From positions 1,232,001 through 1,296,000 of the forward strand of contig NZ_CP058990.1 in NCBI RefSeq assembly GCF_019021925.1: a stretch of 64,000 bases of DNA. Reading direction: 5' to 3'. A program made the position numbers and the translations under genes. The notes beneath the pieces are model-generated. The model did no database searches. It was not told the DNA's origin and worked only from the letters and a program-made list of their open reading frames with translations. This stretch comes from Cellulophaga sp. HaHaR_3_176 (GTDB lineage Bacteria > Bacteroidota > Bacteroidia > Flavobacteriales > Flavobacteriaceae). Positions 32,657-41,634 of the stretch are shown here, one piece after another. Numbering within the stretch: position 1 is the first letter of the stretch; each line of letters begins with the position of its first letter.

Positions 32657-35047
32657 TTGAAAAGAATTAAAAAAATATCTCTTGTTTTATTCGTTGTTCT
32701 TGGTGTTATAGCTATTGGTATATTCATTTTTATACAAACACTAAAGCCAAAGTATGATGGTGAACTTCAATTACCTGAACTTGAAAGTGAAGTAGAAATT
32801 TATTTTGATACTTATGGAATACCTCATATTTATGGACAATCAGAAGAAGACGCTTATAGAGCTTTAGGCTATGTACATGCGCAAGATCGACTATGGCAAA
32901 TGGAATTACTTCGAAGAATTGGTAGGGGCGGACTATCAGAAGTATTCGGAAAAGATTTAGTTTCTACTGATAAGTTTTTATTAAGCTTGGGTATTGATGA
33001 AGCATCGGAAGAGACAGTGAAAAACTTGGACATTAATTCAGAAACTGTAAAATTTACACAAGCTTACTTAGATGGTATCAACGCTTTTATTGAAGAAGGG
33101 CCAACACCTGTAGAATTTTATTTAACTGGTGTTGAAAAAAAACCTTTTATACTTAAAGACGTATATAATACCATTGGTTATATGGCTTTCAGCTTTGCAA
33201 TGGCACATAAAACAGACCCTTTAATGTCTAATATTAAAGATAAATTGGGGTATGAATATTTACAAGATTTAGAAATTGATATAGATTTTAATTTAGAATC
33301 TATTAAAAATTTTGACACTCAAAATTCTACTGATATTAAAAACACAGTATCTGAAGTAGCATTCTCTACTTTAAAAAAATTACCTGTGCCTATGTTTGAG
33401 GGCAGTAATAGCTGGGTAATTTCTCCATCGAAAACTAAAAATGGGAAAGTGATTTTTGCCAACGATCCACATATTGGTTTTTCTCAACCCTCAATCTGGT
33501 ATGAGGCACATGTGGTAACACCAACGTATGAAAAATACGGGTATTATTTAGCTGGAGTTCCTTTTCCGCTTTTAGGTCATGATAAAAATATTGCATACGG
33601 ACTTACCATGTTTGAAAACGACGATATTGATTTTTATTATGAAGAATTGCATTCGTCTGACACAACAAAATATAAATACAAAGGTGAATGGAAAGATATT
33701 GAAATAGTACAAAAAACAATAAAAGTAAAAGACTCTCAGGATGTTAATTTTAGCTATAAAAAAACGATTCACGGCCCTGTAATGAATGGTATTGCTGAAC
33801 AAATAACCGGAAATCGACCGATAGCGATGTCTTGGATTTACACAAAACTAGAAAACAATACCTTAAATGCGTTTAATGGTGTCATACACGCTAAAAATAC
33901 AGATGATTTTAAAAAATCGTTAGCTGGTATTCATGCACCCGGGTTAAATATTATGTATGGTGATGCAAAAGGTAATGTAGCTTGGTTTGCTACGGCACAA
34001 TTATATCAAATGCCTGATAGTATCAATACCAAGTTTGTGTTAAATGGGAGTTCTGGTAATGAAGAGCCGTTAAAATATTTAAATTTTTCAGAGAATCCAC
34101 ATGCTATTAATCCTGATTGGAATTATGTGTATTCGGCAAATAATCAATCTGATTCTATTAATGGAAAAATATACCCAGGTTATTATTTACCAGAAAATAG
34201 AGCGAAGAGAATAGTTACTTTATTAGATGCTAAAAATGATTGGGATAAAGAGGCTGTTGGTGAAATGATTAATGATGTTACATCAGAAACAAACCCTTTA
34301 ATTGTAGAGAATTTAACGAATTTGATTTCTAAAGATGGATTAACTAAAAATCAAAAAAAATTGATTTCTAAATTAAAAAAATGGAATGGAGAAGCTACTA
34401 TTAATAGTGTTGAATCTACTTTTTTTCATAGATGGGTGTATTTTTTCTTGAAAGAAACCTTTAATGATGAGCTAGGTGATGATTATTTTGATCAATTAAT
34501 GAAAACAAGTGTTTTGAAAAGAACAATTGCGCCAATGGCAAGTAAAACATCATCTATTTGGTGGGATAACTCTACAACAGAAAGTGTAGAGACAAAATCA
34601 GATATTATTAATAGTTCCTTTAAAAAAGCCTTTGAAACGTTAGAAGCTTCTTTAGGTACAGACTACAAGCAATGGACGTGGGGTAAAGTTCATACTTTAG
34701 AACACGAACACCCTATAGGTAAAGTAGACGCTTTACGTTCTTTTTTTAATGTAGGTCCATTTCCTGTTAACGGAACCCGAGAGGTAATTAATAATATGTT
34801 ATTTGATTATACCGAAGATGGTATTTATACAGTAAAAACAGGACCGTCTACACGTAGGGTAATCGATTTCTCTGATATAGAAAATAGCATTAGTATTTTG
34901 CCAACGGGGCAATCAGGTAATCCATTTAGTCCTCATTATAAAGATCAAGCCCAAATGTATATTAATGGCGAGTTTAGAAAAATGATGATGAATGAAGAAG
35001 AGATAAAAAACACAGCTAGTTCTGTTTTAAGAATAAGAAAGAAATAA
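32657..35047 (+). CDS. Penicillin acylase family N-terminal nucleophile hydrolase
   Basis: 796 residues, the length of the penicillin G acylase/acylhomoserine-lactone acylase family. An N-terminal membrane/signal segment (SLVLFVVLGVIAIGIFIF) leads to the alpha chain, with QDRLWQMELLRRIGRGGLSE. The self-cleavage site is EGSNSWV with nucleophile S250; NDPHIGFSQPSIWYEAHV follows. Family members cut amide bonds of acylated amino compounds in the periplasm (beta-lactams, AHLs, N-acyl peptides); the natural substrate is not readable. TTG start at 32657, supported by the signal peptide that follows directly. A TAATTTTG element lies 2 bases before it. Confidence 0.92.
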   Translation: MKRIKKISLVLFVVLGVIAIGIFIFIQTLKPKYDGELQLPELESEVEIYFDTYGIPHIYGQSEEDAYRALGYVHAQDRLWQMELLRRIGRGGLSEVFGKDLVSTDKFLLSLGIDEASEETVKNLDINSETVKFTQAYLDGINAFIEEGPTPVEFYLTGVEKKPFILKDVYNTIGYMAFSFAMAHKTDPLMSNIKDKLGYEYLQDLEIDIDFNLESIKNFDTQNSTDIKNTVSEVAFSTLKKLPVPMFEGSNSWVISPSKTKNGKVIFANDPHIGFSQPSIWYEAHVVTPTYEKYGYYLAGVPFPLLGHDKNIAYGLTMFENDDIDFYYEELHSSDTTKYKYKGEWKDIEIVQKTIKVKDSQDVNFSYKKTIHGPVMNGIAEQITGNRPIAMSWIYTKLENNTLNAFNGVIHAKNTDDFKKSLAGIHAPGLNIMYGDAKGNVAWFATAQLYQMPDSINTKFVLNGSSGNEEPLKYLNFSENPHAINPDWNYVYSANNQSDSINGKIYPGYYLPENRAKRIVTLLDAKNDWDKEAVGEMINDVTSETNPLIVENLTNLISKDGLTKNQKKLISKLKKWNGEATINSVESTFFHRWVYFFLKETFNDELGDDYFDQLMKTSVLKRTIAPMASKTSSIWWDNSTTESVETKSDIINSSFKKAFETLEASLGTDYKQWTWGKVHTLEHEHPIGKVDALRSFFNVGPFPVNGTREVINNMLFDYTEDGIYTVKTGPSTRRVIDFSDIENSISILPTGQSGNPFSPHYKDQAQMYINGEFRKMMMNEEEIKNTASSVLRIRKK

Positions 35048-35111
35048 GGTTACTTTTAGGAATAATTCTTAAATTAATATTTATTTTCTACATTTAGAGA
35101 AAATAGATTTG

Positions 35112-36647
35112 ATGCTTACGAAGGTTTTTGGTAGTGCAGTATTTGGTGTAGAAGCCACCACAATTACAGTAGAGGTTAATGTGGATAAAGGAATAGGTTA
35201 CCATTTAGTGGGTTTACCAGATAATGCAATTAAAGAAAGTAATTATAGAATTGCAGCTGCTTTACAGAATAACGGATATAAAATTCCAGGAAAAAAGCTG
35301 ACTATAAATATGGCTCCTGCTGATTTGCGTAAAGAAGGTTCTGCTTACGATTTAACACTTGCGCTAGGAATACTTACTGCATCTGGACAAATAAAATCTG
35401 AGAATATAGAGAAGTATGTGATTATGGGAGAGCTCTCTTTAGATGGTAGCTTGCAGCCTATAAAAGGAGCTTTGCCAATTGCTATAAAAGCCAAAGAAGA
35501 AGGTTTTAAAGGTTTTATTTTGCCTAAACAAAATGCTCGTGAAGCAGCAATTGTATCTGGTTTAGAAGTATATGGTATCGAAAATATAAAAGAAATAATT
35601 GATTATTTTGATAGCAGCACTCCTTTAGAGCAAACCATAATTGATACACGTGCAGAATTTTATAAAACGTTAGATTTTCCTGAGTTTGATTTTTCAGATG
35701 TAAAAGGGCAAGAAAGCATCAAAAGATGTATGGAAATTGCAGCTGCAGGTGGTCATAATATAATTTTAATTGGCCCTCCAGGTGCAGGTAAAACTATGTT
35801 AGCAAAGCGTTTACCTTCAATTTTACCACCGATGACACTTCATGAAGCATTGGAAACTACAAAAATACATAGTGTGGTAGGTAAAATTAAAAATATGGGT
35901 TTAATGAATCAGAGGCCGTTTCGTAGCCCACATCACACAATTTCAGACGTCGCTCTCGTTGGTGGTGGTGCATACCCACAGCCAGGAGAGATATCGTTAT
36001 CACATAATGGAGTTCTTTTTTTAGATGAATTACCAGAATTTAAACGCGGTGTTTTAGAGGTAATGCGCCAGCCTTTAGAAGATAGAGAAGTAACAATTTC
36101 TAGAGCTCGTTTTACAGTAACTTATCCTAGTAGTTTTATGCTAGTAGCTAGCATGAATCCGAGTCCAGGAGGTTATTTTAATGATCCAGATGCACCTGTA
36201 ACTTCATCACCTGCAGAAATGCAACGATATTTAAGTAAAATATCTGGCCCGTTATTAGATCGTATAGATATACATATTGAAGTTACACCGGTACCTTTTG
36301 ATAAATTATCAGAAGAGCGAAAAGGAGAAGGTAGTGTTGAAATTAGGAAACGAGTAACTGCTGCTCGTGAAATTCAAACGCTTCGATTTACTGAAATGGA
36401 AAATGTTCATTACAATGCGCAGATGAATACAAAACATATTCGCAAGTATTGTAAAATGGATGAAGCTTCAAAAGAACTTTTAAAAAATGCTATGGAGCGC
36501 TTAAATCTTTCTGCACGGGCATATGACCGTATTTTAAAAGTAGCAAGAACAATTGGTGATTTAGATGATTCAGAAAGTGTAACAGGTACTCATATTGCAG
36601 AAGCAATACAGTATCGTAGCTTAGATAGAGAAGGTTGGTTAGGGTAG
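35112..36647 (+). CDS. YifB/ComM-family Mg-chelatase-like AAA+ protein
   Basis: About 511 residues. An N-terminal Lon-protease-like S5 fold (1-180) has GLPDNAIKES and NMAPADLRKEGSAYDL. The AAA+ domain has Walker A GPPGAGKTML near 225, Walker B FLDELPEF, and a C-terminal Mg-chelatase type lid. ComM/YifB relatives are hexameric helicases that help branch migration during natural transformation in some bacteria; the role here is unproven. ATG at 35112 is preferred over the preceding TTG. Confidence 0.95.
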   Translation: MLTKVFGSAVFGVEATTITVEVNVDKGIGYHLVGLPDNAIKESNYRIAAALQNNGYKIPGKKLTINMAPADLRKEGSAYDLTLALGILTASGQIKSENIEKYVIMGELSLDGSLQPIKGALPIAIKAKEEGFKGFILPKQNAREAAIVSGLEVYGIENIKEIIDYFDSSTPLEQTIIDTRAEFYKTLDFPEFDFSDVKGQESIKRCMEIAAAGGHNIILIGPPGAGKTMLAKRLPSILPPMTLHEALETTKIHSVVGKIKNMGLMNQRPFRSPHHTISDVALVGGGAYPQPGEISLSHNGVLFLDELPEFKRGVLEVMRQPLEDREVTISRARFTVTYPSSFMLVASMNPSPGGYFNDPDAPVTSSPAEMQRYLSKISGPLLDRIDIHIEVTPVPFDKLSEERKGEGSVEIRKRVTAAREIQTLRFTEMENVHYNAQMNTKHIRKYCKMDEASKELLKNAMERLNLSARAYDRILKVARTIGDLDDSESVTGTHIAEAIQYRSLDREGWLG

Positions 36648-36651
36648 AAAC

Positions 36652-37116
36652 CTAATTATTAAAATTCTTTTTAATTCTATCTAAACTTTTTTTGTTGTCT
36701 CTGTCTTTTATAGATTCTCGTTTGTCAAACAGTTTTTTACCTTTTGCTAGTGAGATGTTGATTTTAGCAAAACCTCTATCATTTATAAATAAGTTAAGAG
36801 GTACAATAGTTAAACCTGTATTTTTTACTTCTTTCTCAAGCTTATTAAGCTCTTTACGATTTAATAATAACTTTCGAGCAGCTTTAGGAGCATGGTTATA
36901 ATGTGATCCGTGAGAATATTCATCTACTTGCATGTTAATAATGAACAATTCTCCTTGTTCATTAAATTCACAAAAACTTTCAGATATAGAAGCTTTACCC
37001 AACCTAATAGATTTTATTTCGGTACCAGACAGCACTAAGCCAGCCATATAGGTATCCAATAATTCAAAATCGAATCGGGCTCTTTTATTCTTTATATTTA
37101 TATTCTTTTGTATCAC
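36652..37116 (-). CDS. smpB: SsrA-binding protein SmpB
   Basis: 154 residues with an OB-fold beta barrel: [29 protein letters not shown], then [53 protein letters not shown]. The basic tail ([13 protein letters not shown]) reaches the ribosomal A site. It works with tmRNA in ribosome rescue; ssrA is not in the window. GTG start at 37116, supported by a promoter ending 5 bases upstream and the family-typical [14 protein letters not shown] opening. Confidence 0.96.
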   Translation of the reverse strand: MIQKNINIKNKRARFDFELLDTYMAGLVLSGTEIKSIRLGKASISESFCEFNEQGELFIINMQVDEYSHGSHYNHAPKAARKLLLNRKELNKLEKEVKNTGLTIVPLNLFINDRGFAKINISLAKGKKLFDKRESIKDRDNKKSLDRIKKNFNN

Positions 37117-37121
37117 AGCAA

Positions 37122-37151
37122 CAAAAATAACAACAAATGGCTGATATGCAA
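37122..37151 (-). promoter_or_regulatory. Promoter of smpB, probably leaderless
   Basis: On the - strand, TTG (37151-37149), 19 bases, and TATTTTTG (37129-37122) match TTG...TAnnTTTG. Only 5 bases separate it from the GTG start, so the mRNA probably begins at or next to the start codon. Confidence 0.55.
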
Positions 37152-37175
37152 TCTTAGATTTAATATATTAGAGTA

Positions 37176-37183
37176 TATTTTTG
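37176..37183 (+). promoter_or_regulatory. -7 element of the DUF6503-like gene
   Basis: TATTTTTG fits TAnnTTTG and ends 50 bases before the ATG at 37234. No clear TTG is seen upstream. Confidence 0.4.
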
Positions 37184-37233
37184 TAATGCTTGAAACATGT
37201 TTACGATTAAGTAGTAAGTCAAAATAAAGAAAT

Positions 37234-37980
37234 ATGAAAAATTTAGTTCTAAGTATCTGTATGGTTTTATTTTTTTCGTGTAAAGAAAAGAAGGCTACAG
37301 AAGTCACCTTATCGGTTAATGAGATTGTAGATAAATCGATAGAAGTATCTGGCGGCGAACGATATGAAACGAGTAAAATATGTTTTAAATTTAGAGGTTT
37401 AGAATATGTTTCAGAAGAAGGTGGAAAAACTCAAAAACGTTCTTTTTTTAGCGATTCTATAAATTATATAGATATTAAAAGAGATAGTAATTTTCAACGT
37501 TTTGTTAATGATACTCCTGTAATTATTTCAGATTCTTTAGCTTCATTATACAGTAATTCAATTAATTCAGTACATTATTTTGCGCAATTACCTTATCATT
37601 TAAATGATGCAGCTGCCAAAAAAGAGTTTTTAAAAGAAGAAGTTGTCAAAAACAAGTCTTATTATTTAGTAAAAGTAACTTTTGATGAAAATGGTGGTGG
37701 TGTAGATTTTGAAGATAATTACTTGTATTGGATAAATAAAAAAACATTTAAGATTGATTATTTAGCATACGATTTTCATGTTAATGGAGGAGGAGTACGC
37801 TTTAGAAAAGCATATAACGAACGTTTTGTAAACGGTATTAGATTTGCTGATTATGAAAATTATAAACCTAAAAATGAAAGCGCTACATTAATGCAAATGT
37901 CTGATTTGTTTGAAAAGAATCAATTAGAATTGCTTTCTAAAATTGACATTAAAAATATAGAAGTAAATCAAGAAATTTAA
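37234..37980 (+). CDS. DUF6503-like lipoprotein
   Basis: 248 residues. A lipoprotein signal peptide ends FFSC (lipobox), so the mature protein is lipid-anchored. The rest is beta-rich: VSGGERYETSKICFKFRGLEY, FDENGGGVDFEDNYLYWINKKTFKIDYLAY. These blocks occur in a flavobacterial family of unknown function (DUF6503, from memory) that resembles LolA-like beta folds. Its 3' end overlaps the opposite-strand phosphatase gene by 4 bases. Confidence 0.82.
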   Translation: MKNLVLSICMVLFFSCKEKKATEVTLSVNEIVDKSIEVSGGERYETSKICFKFRGLEYVSEEGGKTQKRSFFSDSINYIDIKRDSNFQRFVNDTPVIISDSLASLYSNSINSVHYFAQLPYHLNDAAAKKEFLKEEVVKNKSYYLVKVTFDENGGGVDFEDNYLYWINKKTFKIDYLAYDFHVNGGGVRFRKAYNERFVNGIRFADYENYKPKNESATLMQMSDLFEKNQLELLSKIDIKNIEVNQEI

Positions 37981-38507
37981 TCCATTTTTAAACGAATTGA
38001 AGTAGGCTTGTCATCTATAAATCGTACAATAAAAAGACTACTATTGTCATAATCGTCCATTTGTTCGTATTTATCTTCTCCAATCATTTTATTTACAAAA
38101 TCAGGTGTAGTATTACTATGTCCGATAACCAAAACATTTTTGCCTTGGTTTAAAAATTTAAAATCTTCGTAATTGAGACTTTCTGGTTCGTAATATTTAA
38201 CCATTATATCTTGATTGATAGCTGTTGGAGCGCCAGTCATCATTGTTCTTTCGTAATCAGTACAGTAAACCTCGTCTAAATCTATTTCACTAAAAACACG
38301 TTCCCATCTAATTGATCGGCCTAATCCTTCTTGATTTAATTCTGGATCAAGATTCTCAGGGTTGCTGCGGTCTTTTTCTGCATGCCTAATAAAGTAAAAA
38401 GTAGATATTTCAGGTTCTGTTTTTTCAATTTCAGTTGAAGCATCATCTTTACAACTTGTAATAGAAATTAAAATAAAAGATAATAATAGAAGTTTGATAG
38501 TTTTCAT
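37977..38507 (-). CDS. Histidine phosphatase family lipoprotein (SixA-like)
   Basis: 176 residues. The signal peptide ends SITSC (lipobox). The phosphoglycerate-mutase-like core has FIRHAEKDRSNPE (catalytic RHAE), YCTDYERTMMTGAPTA and VIGHSNTTPDFV with the second histidine. SixA acts in the cytosol; this lipid-anchored form probably faces the periplasm or surface and removes phosphate from an unknown substrate. Convergent with the preceding lipoprotein gene. Confidence 0.9.
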   Translation of the reverse strand: MKTIKLLLLSFILISITSCKDDASTEIEKTEPEISTFYFIRHAEKDRSNPENLDPELNQEGLGRSIRWERVFSEIDLDEVYCTDYERTMMTGAPTAINQDIMVKYYEPESLNYEDFKFLNQGKNVLVIGHSNTTPDFVNKMIGEDKYEQMDDYDNSSLFIVRFIDDKPTSIRLKMD

Positions 38508-38819
38508 ATTGGTAAAACTAAAATTTATAGGTTGTTGTAATCTTGTGTTAATATATAACTCAATAACTGTAAATATAGTATGCTTTAGTTTTATGTTTAT
38601 GAAAATACGTAATCATTTAAAGATTGCAAAAGATTGTTAATTATCTTTTAATTAGCATTGTTTCCGTGATTTTTTTAACAGAAAATCATAAATTCGTAGT
38701 GATTAAATTAAACAGAAAAAATAGGTTGCAGATAGCGATAAAGGTAATTATCTTGCAGTTTGTATTTAATTTGTTAATTATATACTATCACAGTAAATTT
38801 TAAACTTGAAAACAGTAAT
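38508..38819. other. Divergent intergenic region upstream of transketolase
   Basis: 312 bases with no gene. It holds the promoters of the phosphatase (left) and tkt (right), but no exact TAnnTTTG copy stands out; TTTAATTTG near 38765-38773 is a near match for tkt. No strong hairpin or riboswitch is seen. Confidence 0.5.
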
Positions 38820-40850
38820 ATGAATAAAAAAATAGATCAGTTAGCAGCAGATAATATAAGAGCTTTAGCTATTTCGATGGTTGAGAAAGCAAGTTCAGGG
38901 CATCCTGGTGGACCTATGGGTGGAGCAGATTATATGCATATTTTATACTCGGAATTTTTCAATTATGATCCTTCTGATATGAGATGGCCTTACCGTGATC
39001 GTTTTTTTATGGATGCAGGGCATTTATCACCATTAATGTATTCCCAATATTACTTATTAGATAATTTTTCTAAATCTGATGTTCAAAACTTCAGACAATG
39101 GGGTTCTGTTACTCCAGGTCACCCAGAGGTGGATGTGAATAGAGGAATTGAAAATACATCTGGACCATTAGGTCAAGGTCATACAATGGGTGTAGGAGCT
39201 GCAGTTGCTGCTAAATTTTTACAAGCTCGTTTTGGCGATTGGATGAATCATAAAATTTATGGTTTTATTTCAGATGGTGGTGTTCAAGAAGAAATATCTC
39301 AAGGGTCAGGTAGATTGGCTGGACATTTAGGATTGAACAATTTTATTATGTTCTACGATTCTAACGATGTTCAATTATCTACTAAAACAGATGAAGTTAC
39401 ATCTGAAGATACTGCAATGAAGTATCAAGCATGGGGTTGGAAAGTAGTAACTATTGACGGTCATAACCATGAAGAGATAAGACAAGCATTAAAAGATGCA
39501 AATGCAGAAACAGAAAAACCAACATTAATTATTGGTAAAACAATAATGGGTAAAGGTTGTGTTACTGCTGATGGCACAATGTATGAAGGGTATACTGAAT
39601 TACACGGTAAACCAATTGGTGATACTGGAGCTGATTTTGTAAAAACATTAATCAACTTAGGTGCTGACCCAGAAGACGAGTTTGCTATTTATGATGATGT
39701 TAAGGCATCTTATAAAGAAATAATAAAAAGAAAAATTCAAGAAGCTCAAGTTAAAAAACAAGAAATTGCTGCTTGGAGAGAAGATAATACAGCTCTTTCT
39801 GAAAAATTAGATGGTTTCTTAGCTGGTAAATTACCAGAATTAGATTTTGAGTCTATTGCTTATAAAGATGGTTTAGCGACTAGAGCTGCTTCAGCAAATG
39901 TTTTAGGTTATTTAGCAGGTAAAGTAGAAAACATGATTGTTTCTTCTGCCGATTTATCTAACAGTGATAAAACAGATGGCTTCTTAAATAAAACACATTC
40001 TCTACAAAAAGGAGATTTTACCGGTTCTTTCTTACAATCTGGTGTTGCTGAGTTAACAATGGCGGCAATGGCTAATGGTATGGCATTACACGGTGGTGTT
40101 ATTCCTGTAGTAGCTACATTCTTTGTATTCTCTGATTACATGAAGCCAGCTATTCGTTTAAGTGCAATACAAGAATTGCCAGTTAAATTTGTTTGGACGC
40201 ATGATGCATTTAGAGTAGGTGAGGATGGACCTACACACCAGCCAATTGAACAAGAGGCGCAAATAAGATTATTAGAGAAATTAAAAAATCATAGCGGTGA
40301 TGCTAGTTTTATAGCTTTACGTCCTGCGGATTCTGCAGAAACAGTAGTAGGTTGGAAAATGTTATTGGAAAATGATAAAGTACCATCTGGTCTTATTTTA
40401 TCAAGACAAGGGATAAAAGATATTCCATTAGTTGGAAAATCTAGATACAACGATGCATTAGCTTCTGAAAAAGGAGGTTACTTAGTTAAAGAAGTCGCTA
40501 ATCCTGATGTTGTTTTAATAGCAAACGGATCTGAAGTTGCTACATTAATTGCTGCTGCTGCACTTTTAGAAGAAAGAAAAGGATTAAAAGTTAATATAGC
40601 TTCTATTATTTCTGAAGGGTTATTTAGAAAACAATCTAAAGAATACCAACAGAGTGTAATTGCAACTGACAAACCTGTATTTGGTTTAACAGCTGGTTTA
40701 CCTGTGAATTTAGAAGGTTTAGCAGGAGCTAATGGTAAAGTATTTGGTTTAGATCATTTTGGTTACTCTGCACCAGCTACTGTTTTAGATGATAAATTCG
40801 GATTTACTGGCGAGAAAGTTTATGAGCAAGTAATTGAATTTTTAGGATAG
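38820..40850 (+). CDS. tkt: Transketolase
   Basis: 676 residues, full length. Thiamine-diphosphate domain: SSGHPGGPMGGADYMHIL, SGPLGQGHTMGVGAA and FISDGGVQEEISQGSGRLAGHLGLNNFIMFYDSNDV (metal-binding). Pyrimidine domain: DLSNSDKTDGF and FVWTHDAFRVGEDGPTHQPIEQ, with the catalytic-type glutamate earlier at SGVAELTMAAMANGMAL. It transfers two-carbon units in the pentose phosphate pathway. Single gene ended by a strong hairpin. Confidence 0.97.
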   Translation: MNKKIDQLAADNIRALAISMVEKASSGHPGGPMGGADYMHILYSEFFNYDPSDMRWPYRDRFFMDAGHLSPLMYSQYYLLDNFSKSDVQNFRQWGSVTPGHPEVDVNRGIENTSGPLGQGHTMGVGAAVAAKFLQARFGDWMNHKIYGFISDGGVQEEISQGSGRLAGHLGLNNFIMFYDSNDVQLSTKTDEVTSEDTAMKYQAWGWKVVTIDGHNHEEIRQALKDANAETEKPTLIIGKTIMGKGCVTADGTMYEGYTELHGKPIGDTGADFVKTLINLGADPEDEFAIYDDVKASYKEIIKRKIQEAQVKKQEIAAWREDNTALSEKLDGFLAGKLPELDFESIAYKDGLATRAASANVLGYLAGKVENMIVSSADLSNSDKTDGFLNKTHSLQKGDFTGSFLQSGVAELTMAAMANGMALHGGVIPVVATFFVFSDYMKPAIRLSAIQELPVKFVWTHDAFRVGEDGPTHQPIEQEAQIRLLEKLKNHSGDASFIALRPADSAETVVGWKMLLENDKVPSGLILSRQGIKDIPLVGKSRYNDALASEKGGYLVKEVANPDVVLIANGSEVATLIAAAALLEERKGLKVNIASIISEGLFRKQSKEYQQSVIATDKPVFGLTAGLPVNLEGLAGANGKVFGLDHFGYSAPATVLDDKFGFTGEKVYEQVIEFLG

Positions 40851-40870
40851 AATCAATATTATTATAAAAT

Positions 40871-40906
40871 AAAAAAAGTCTAACATATACATGTTAGACT
40901 TTTTTT
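40871..40906. terminator. Bidirectional terminator between tkt and tetR-family gene
   Basis: The stem AAAAAAAGTCTAACAT/ATGTTAGACTTTTTTT is perfect over 16 bp with a 4-base loop, between convergent genes. Confidence 0.93.
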
Positions 40907-40923
40907 TTATTCTGAATAAAAAA

Positions 40924-41520
40924 TTACTTTTTTATTTCTTGATTTATAAGGTGTTCTAGATAAGTAATTGTATTTAGTAAATATTTTCGATCAGATGATA
41001 TTGTAGCCATGGCTACAGCACCCATAATCATCGTATACATTTGTTTTGCAAATTGTAATGGTGATACAGGTATTTTTAATTCACCATTATTTACGCCATT
41101 TTCTAAAACTAAAGCGATTTTACCTTCTACTATTTTTGCAATTTCTTTTGAAGCAGCAGTAAGCATTTTATTATTATACTTAGCGTCAATACCAGTATTT
41201 AAAATAGGGCAACCACCCATAGGTTGGGTAAATGAATCATAATGCCTATAAAAATCTGTTAATGAAAATAGTTTATCTAAAGATGAACCTTCAATAGCAA
41301 TTTTATCGTCAATTGCTGTCAATAATAAATTCGTATTATACTCAAAAGAAGCTAATGCTAGCGCTTCTTTATTTTCGAAATTACCATATAAAGCACCTTT
41401 GGTAAGCCCAGTAGCTTCAGTTAAATCGCTCATGCTGGTACCTATGTAGCCTAATTTATTAAAAATAGGGGCAACAGTCTCTACGATAAAAACTTTTGTT
41501 CTTTCTGCTTTTGTACTCAT
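40924..41520 (-). CDS. TetR-family transcriptional regulator
   Basis: 198 residues. The N-terminal helix-turn-helix (IVETVAPIFNKLGYIGTSMSDLTEATGLTKGALYGNFENKEAL) is typical, as is the all-helical ligand domain with GGCPILNTGIDAKY, a block seen in the TetR_C-type repressors that control efflux or redox genes. No target gene is adjacent except possibly clpB; an inverted repeat upstream suggests autoregulation. Confidence 0.94.
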   Translation of the reverse strand: MSTKAERTKVFIVETVAPIFNKLGYIGTSMSDLTEATGLTKGALYGNFENKEALALASFEYNTNLLLTAIDDKIAIEGSSLDKLFSLTDFYRHYDSFTQPMGGCPILNTGIDAKYNNKMLTAASKEIAKIVEGKIALVLENGVNNGELKIPVSPLQFAKQMYTMIMGAVAMATISSDRKYLLNTITYLEHLINQEIKK

Positions 41521-41552
41521 TTAATGGTATTTTATACGAATATAAAAAATTA

Positions 41553-41568
41553 TATACTGTATGGTATA
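41553..41568. promoter_or_regulatory. Candidate TetR-family operator
   Basis: TATAC-N6-GTATA, 33 bases upstream of the regulator start. Such short palindromes next to tetR genes are often autoregulatory sites; the A/T content makes chance occurrence fairly likely. Confidence 0.3.
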
Positions 41569-41582
41569 AGTAAAGTTATAAA

Positions 41583-41612
41583 AAAACATCCTTATTTTCA
41601 CAAGGATGTTTT
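41583..41612 (-). terminator. Terminator of clpB
   Basis: AAAACATCCTT pairs with AAGGATGTTTT (11 bp, 8-base loop); on the - strand a T run follows. 22 bases after the clpB stop. Confidence 0.85.
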
Positions 41613-41634
41613 ATTGAATTAACAATAATAGTAG

